From Bacteroidota bacterium (GTDB taxonomy: Bacteria > Bacteroidota > Rhodothermia > Rhodothermales > Bin80), in assembly GCA_028875125.1 (NCBI GenBank), contig JAPPGC010000016.1:1-64000 (forward strand): DNA of 64,000 bases. Direction: 5' to 3'. The notes under the pieces were generated by a model. The model was not told the DNA's origin. It was given only the letters and a program-made list of their open reading frames with translations, and did no database searches. Made by a program: the position numbers and the translations under genes. Numbering within the stretch: position 1 is the first letter of the stretch; each line of letters begins with the position of its first letter. Of this stretch, positions 60,790 to 64,000 are shown piece after piece.

Positions 60790-62220
60790 GTGCCTGATTC
60801 CGCAACCGACATAGTTAAAATTTCCCCGCTTCCTGAACTGAATGCGGAGATAGCCGAGGCGGTCGAGGAGCAGCTTGGGGAGGGTAATCTATCTGCTGCG
60901 GTAGACTTGGTACGTGAACTTCATCCGGCCGACATCGCGCGGCTGGTTACTGAATTGGGGCGCGAACCTGCTGCCAGTTTGACACTTGCACTGCCGACTA
61001 TTACCGGCGCACAGGTTCTCTCGGAATTGGATGAAACATTCTGTGCAGACCTGCTTGCCGCGACTCCTACCAAACGCGTCACCTCTCTTCTCAATGAGTT
61101 GGAATCCGATGATGCTGCTGATGTTCTGGGGCAGCTGGATGAGACAGTGCGTCAACGAGTACTGCGCGTTTTGGAAGATTCCGAAGCTGTACGCGGTCTA
61201 TTGGCCTATGACGAAGATACGGCAGGGGGTATTATGGCTGCCGAGGTTGTCACGGTTCTCGCCAACTGTACGGTCGCTGAGGCTACCGAAGAAATTCGCC
61301 GTAATGCAGAGGACACGCAAGATCTGTATGTAGTTTTTGTAATCGACTCTTCCAAACATCTGCAGGGGTTTGTGACCATTCGGCGTTTGTTGCTGTCACC
61401 CGCTAGGGCTACAATTGGTAATATTATGCGTACGGATGTGCGGTATGTGACTACGGATGTGGACCAGGAAGAGGTTGCCAGGACTATGGAACGGTACGAT
61501 CTGGTTTCTCTCGCGGTTGTGGATGATGAGCAACGCCTGGTTGGTCATGTTGCAATTGATGACGCGATGGATGTTATTCGTGAAGAAGCCGAAGAGGATT
61601 ATCAGCGTCTAAGTGGTATTACTGGTGATGAGGAGCCTACAGACTCGGTGTTCCGCATCACACGTGGTCGATTGCCTTGGTTATTTCTGGGCATGATTGG
61701 GGCTGTATTTGCCGGGAGCGTCATTGGAGTATACGAGGAAAATATCCGGCGCGCTTCGGTTCTTGCGGCATTCATTCCGGTTGTCATGGCCATGGCAGGG
61801 AATGCCGGAATTCAGAGTTCAGCCATTATTGTCCAGGGTTTGGCGTCTGGAGAAGTTTGGTCAGCTAATATGTTTCGGCGTCTTGGCAAAGAGCTTCTTG
61901 TGGCCATTGTCAATGGCTTGGCCCTGGCGATGATGATGCTGGTTGTTGTTCTTCTGCTGTTTGGTTGGGTGGCAACTGTCTGGTCTTCTGTGGTTACGCC
62001 TGCTCCAGAACCCACGCGACTTGCTGTAACAGCGGGGTTGTCACTCTTTGCAGTTATCGTGCTAGCAGCAGTAATAGGGGTTGCTACCCCACTTATGCTT
62101 GACAGAATTGGAGTGGATCCAGCATTGGCTACGGGTCCTTTCATCACCACAAGTAACGATATTATCGGGCTTATCGTGTTCTTCATGCTAGCGACAACAT
62201 TGTACCTGCCCTTTGTTTGA
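60790..62220 (+). CDS. mgtE: Magnesium transporter MgtE, GTG start
   Basis: N-domain LHPADIARLV, tandem CBS domains, MAMAGNAGIQSSAIIVQGLA and C-terminal transmembrane bundle. Confidence 0.95.
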   Translation: MPDSATDIVKISPLPELNAEIAEAVEEQLGEGNLSAAVDLVRELHPADIARLVTELGREPAASLTLALPTITGAQVLSELDETFCADLLAATPTKRVTSLLNELESDDAADVLGQLDETVRQRVLRVLEDSEAVRGLLAYDEDTAGGIMAAEVVTVLANCTVAEATEEIRRNAEDTQDLYVVFVIDSSKHLQGFVTIRRLLLSPARATIGNIMRTDVRYVTTDVDQEEVARTMERYDLVSLAVVDDEQRLVGHVAIDDAMDVIREEAEEDYQRLSGITGDEEPTDSVFRITRGRLPWLFLGMIGAVFAGSVIGVYEENIRRASVLAAFIPVVMAMAGNAGIQSSAIIVQGLASGEVWSANMFRRLGKELLVAIVNGLALAMMMLVVVLLLFGWVATVWSSVVTPAPEPTRLAVTAGLSLFAVIVLAAVIGVATPLMLDRIGVDPALATGPFITTSNDIIGLIVFFMLATTLYLPFV

Positions 62221-62417
62221 GTCAAATTACAGTGACGTTATTCTAATGCAGCGGGGAAGGACTTATGGTTATCGGGTAAATTCAAAAGTGGGATCTTCCA
62301 GATCCAGGAGGTCGCATCGTCCTCACGCCGGCAAAAAATCTAACTGTTGTTGAACAGCAAGCTACCCGCGGTTCAGGTACGCTGAAAAATAGGCAATATA
62401 GAATCGTTCCCCAAGTA

Positions 62418-62449
62418 CCCTCCGGCTTGCAGAGCTACAAGCCGAAGGG
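62418..62449. terminator. Hairpin between convergent mgtE and purE; possible bidirectional attenuator without a clear T tract
   Basis: CCCTCCGGCTTG / CAAGCCGAAGGG with one mismatch, 8-nt loop. Confidence 0.4.
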
Positions 62450-62474
62450 TCAGTTCTACTCTGAAGAACCTTAG

Positions 62475-62972
62475 TCAAGCAAACAATTGCTCTTGGGCAC
62501 GTGCATTTTTGATGTCTACCTCGTCAACCATGTTCGCTTTATAATCAAGGAAGCGCTGCTGGAGCGTAGGGTCGGATGTGGCAAGTATTTGTACTGCCAG
62601 TAGAGCAGCGTTCTTTGAGCCATCAATGGCCACTGTTCCTACAGGGATACCGCTCGGCATCTGTACGGTGGCCAAAAGGGCGTCAAGGCCCCGAAGTGCA
62701 CCGGAATTGATGGGTACGCCAAGCACAGGGAGAGGAGAATTGGCCGCGATGACGCCTGCCAGGTGTGCTGCTACGCCCGCACCAGCAATCAATACCTTGA
62801 TTCCCCGGGTATGTGCAGTAGTTGCATAATGATGCGCACGATCAGGCGTACGGTGTGCGCTCATGACATTTAATTCAAACGGAACGTCAAAAGACTTCAA
62901 AATATCTGCGGCTTTGCGCATGATGGGAAGATCAGAGTCACTCCCCATTAGGATTCCAACTAATGGCTTCAT
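62475..62972 (-). CDS. purE: 5-(carboxyamino)imidazole ribonucleotide mutase
   Basis: [34 protein letters not shown]. Confidence 0.95.
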   Translation of the reverse strand: MKPLVGILMGSDSDLPIMRKAADILKSFDVPFELNVMSAHRTPDRAHHYATTAHTRGIKVLIAGAGVAAHLAGVIAANSPLPVLGVPINSGALRGLDALLATVQMPSGIPVGTVAIDGSKNAALLAVQILATSDPTLQQRFLDYKANMVDEVDIKNARAQEQLFA

Positions 62973-63010
62973 GTACTAAGTGACATGTTAATGGATTTAA
63001 AGTAAAAAGA

Positions 63011-64000
63011 TCAACCGTATAGGAGACGCTCAAGAGCAACCTCGTTGGCGACGAGCACGTCACGTGGTTTTGCTCCGGCAGGTGGTCCGACGACACCGGC
63101 CTGCTCCAGTTGATCAACGATCCGAGCAGCCCGCGTATAGCCAATAGATAATTTGCGCTGAATCAGCGAAACAGAGCCCTGTTGTTCCCGCACAATGATT
63201 CGAGCAGCTTCGTCAAAGAAATGATCCGTGGCGCCATCCTGAAACGATTGGTCGTAGGAAGCACCTTTGGCGGGCTCAAGTTCGACCTTGGGTAACCGAT
63301 AAGAGCTCGGCTCCGGCTGCTTCGTGATATAAGTAATCAATCGATCAATCTCCTTACCAGAGACGAAAGGTCCCTGCAGGCGCATAACTCTGCTACTGGT
63401 CATATACAGCATATCCCCATTGCCAACCAACTGCTCAGCGCCATTCTGGTCAAGGATGGTTCTTGCATCAACCTTAGAAGCAACCTGAAAAGCGACACGA
63501 GAGGGGAAATTTGCTTTGATAAGTCCGGTTATCACATCAACAGAAGGGCGTTGAGTCGCCAAGATCAGGTGAATACCTATGGCCCTTGCCTTCTGGGCAA
63601 GTCGCGCGATCGGTGCCTCGACATCCTTTCCGGCCGTTAGCATAAGATCAGCCAGCTCATCAATGATCACCACAATGTAGGGTAGGTATTTGTGTCCATT
63701 GGCTGGGTCAAGAGCTCCCTCAGTAAATCGGGCATTGTAGCTCTTAATTCCGCGAACCGCAGCGTCTTTGAGAAGATCATAACGCGCATCCATCTCCTGT
63801 TCACAGGCTCTAAGGATGTTGAGCGCGTCTTCAACTTCCGTGACAATAGCCTCGCTCCCGTCCTCGGGCATGGCCAGAAAATGATGCTCAAGCTTCTCAT
63901 ACTGCTGAAGCTCGACTTTTTTCGGGTCAATCATCACAAACTTCAGATCCGACGGAGCACATGCATATAGAAGTCCTGTGATCAACGTATTCAGACCGAC
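63011..64000 (-). CDS. ftsK: DNA translocase FtsK, C-terminal part (truncated by window end)
   Basis: FVMIDPKKVEL, YLPYIVVIIDELADLMLTAGK, LATQRPSVDVITGLIKANFPSR, gamma-domain QRKLSIGYTRAARIVDQLE. Confidence 0.95.
   Translation of the reverse strand, partial: VGLNTLITGLLYACAPSDLKFVMIDPKKVELQQYEKLEHHFLAMPEDGSEAIVTEVEDALNILRACEQEMDARYDLLKDAAVRGIKSYNARFTEGALDPANGHKYLPYIVVIIDELADLMLTAGKDVEAPIARLAQKARAIGIHLILATQRPSVDVITGLIKANFPSRVAFQVASKVDARTILDQNGAEQLVGNGDMLYMTSSRVMRLQGPFVSGKEIDRLITYITKQPEPSSYRLPKVELEPAKGASYDQSFQDGATDHFFDEAARIIVREQQGSVSLIQRKLSIGYTRAARIVDQLEQAGVVGPPAGAKPRDVLVANEVALERLLYG

Noticed and set aside
1-64000. CRISPR arrays, phage modules or rRNA operons
   Set aside because: No regularly spaced repeats, phage structural genes or rRNA sequence recognised; the only tandem array is the WD40 coding repeat

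Overview
The window looks like chromosomal DNA from a Bacteroidota/Rhodothermota-type bacterium, judging by T9SS-style C-terminal sorting domains, TonB-dependent receptors and a PorV/PorQ-like protein. It carries about 41 supportable CDS. Housekeeping genes: folP-cdaA-pcm, aspS, ispE, ispG, PBP1A, rsmA, mgtE, purE and a partial ftsK. Accessory blocks: an exopolysaccharide cluster, two sulfatases, a HipBA toxin-antitoxin pair, and a surface/alpha-glucan block of TonB receptor, 1280-aa protein, PorV-like protein, FNGWG protein and amylase, with sorting domains on several members. The most notable feature is a tRNA-Lys(UUU) gene on the minus strand (11959-12375). It is split by a 344-nt group I intron after U34, and P1, P3, P4, P7, P8, P9 and the terminal G can all be read directly from the sequence. 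Second is a ~653-bp direct duplication (18886-19538 and 20843-21496) flanking a compositionally distinct DUF418 gene, with truncated gene remnants at both junctions. Third is a 14-blade WD40 / sorting-domain gene with an in-frame TAA. Other items are a degenerate GGDEF-like membrane protein beside cdaA, a sulfatase with a non-canonical CRPAL motif, a repeated octamer upstream of hipB, and a 16-bp perfect hairpin at 2684-2735. All calls come from reading sequence and translations; no database search was run.
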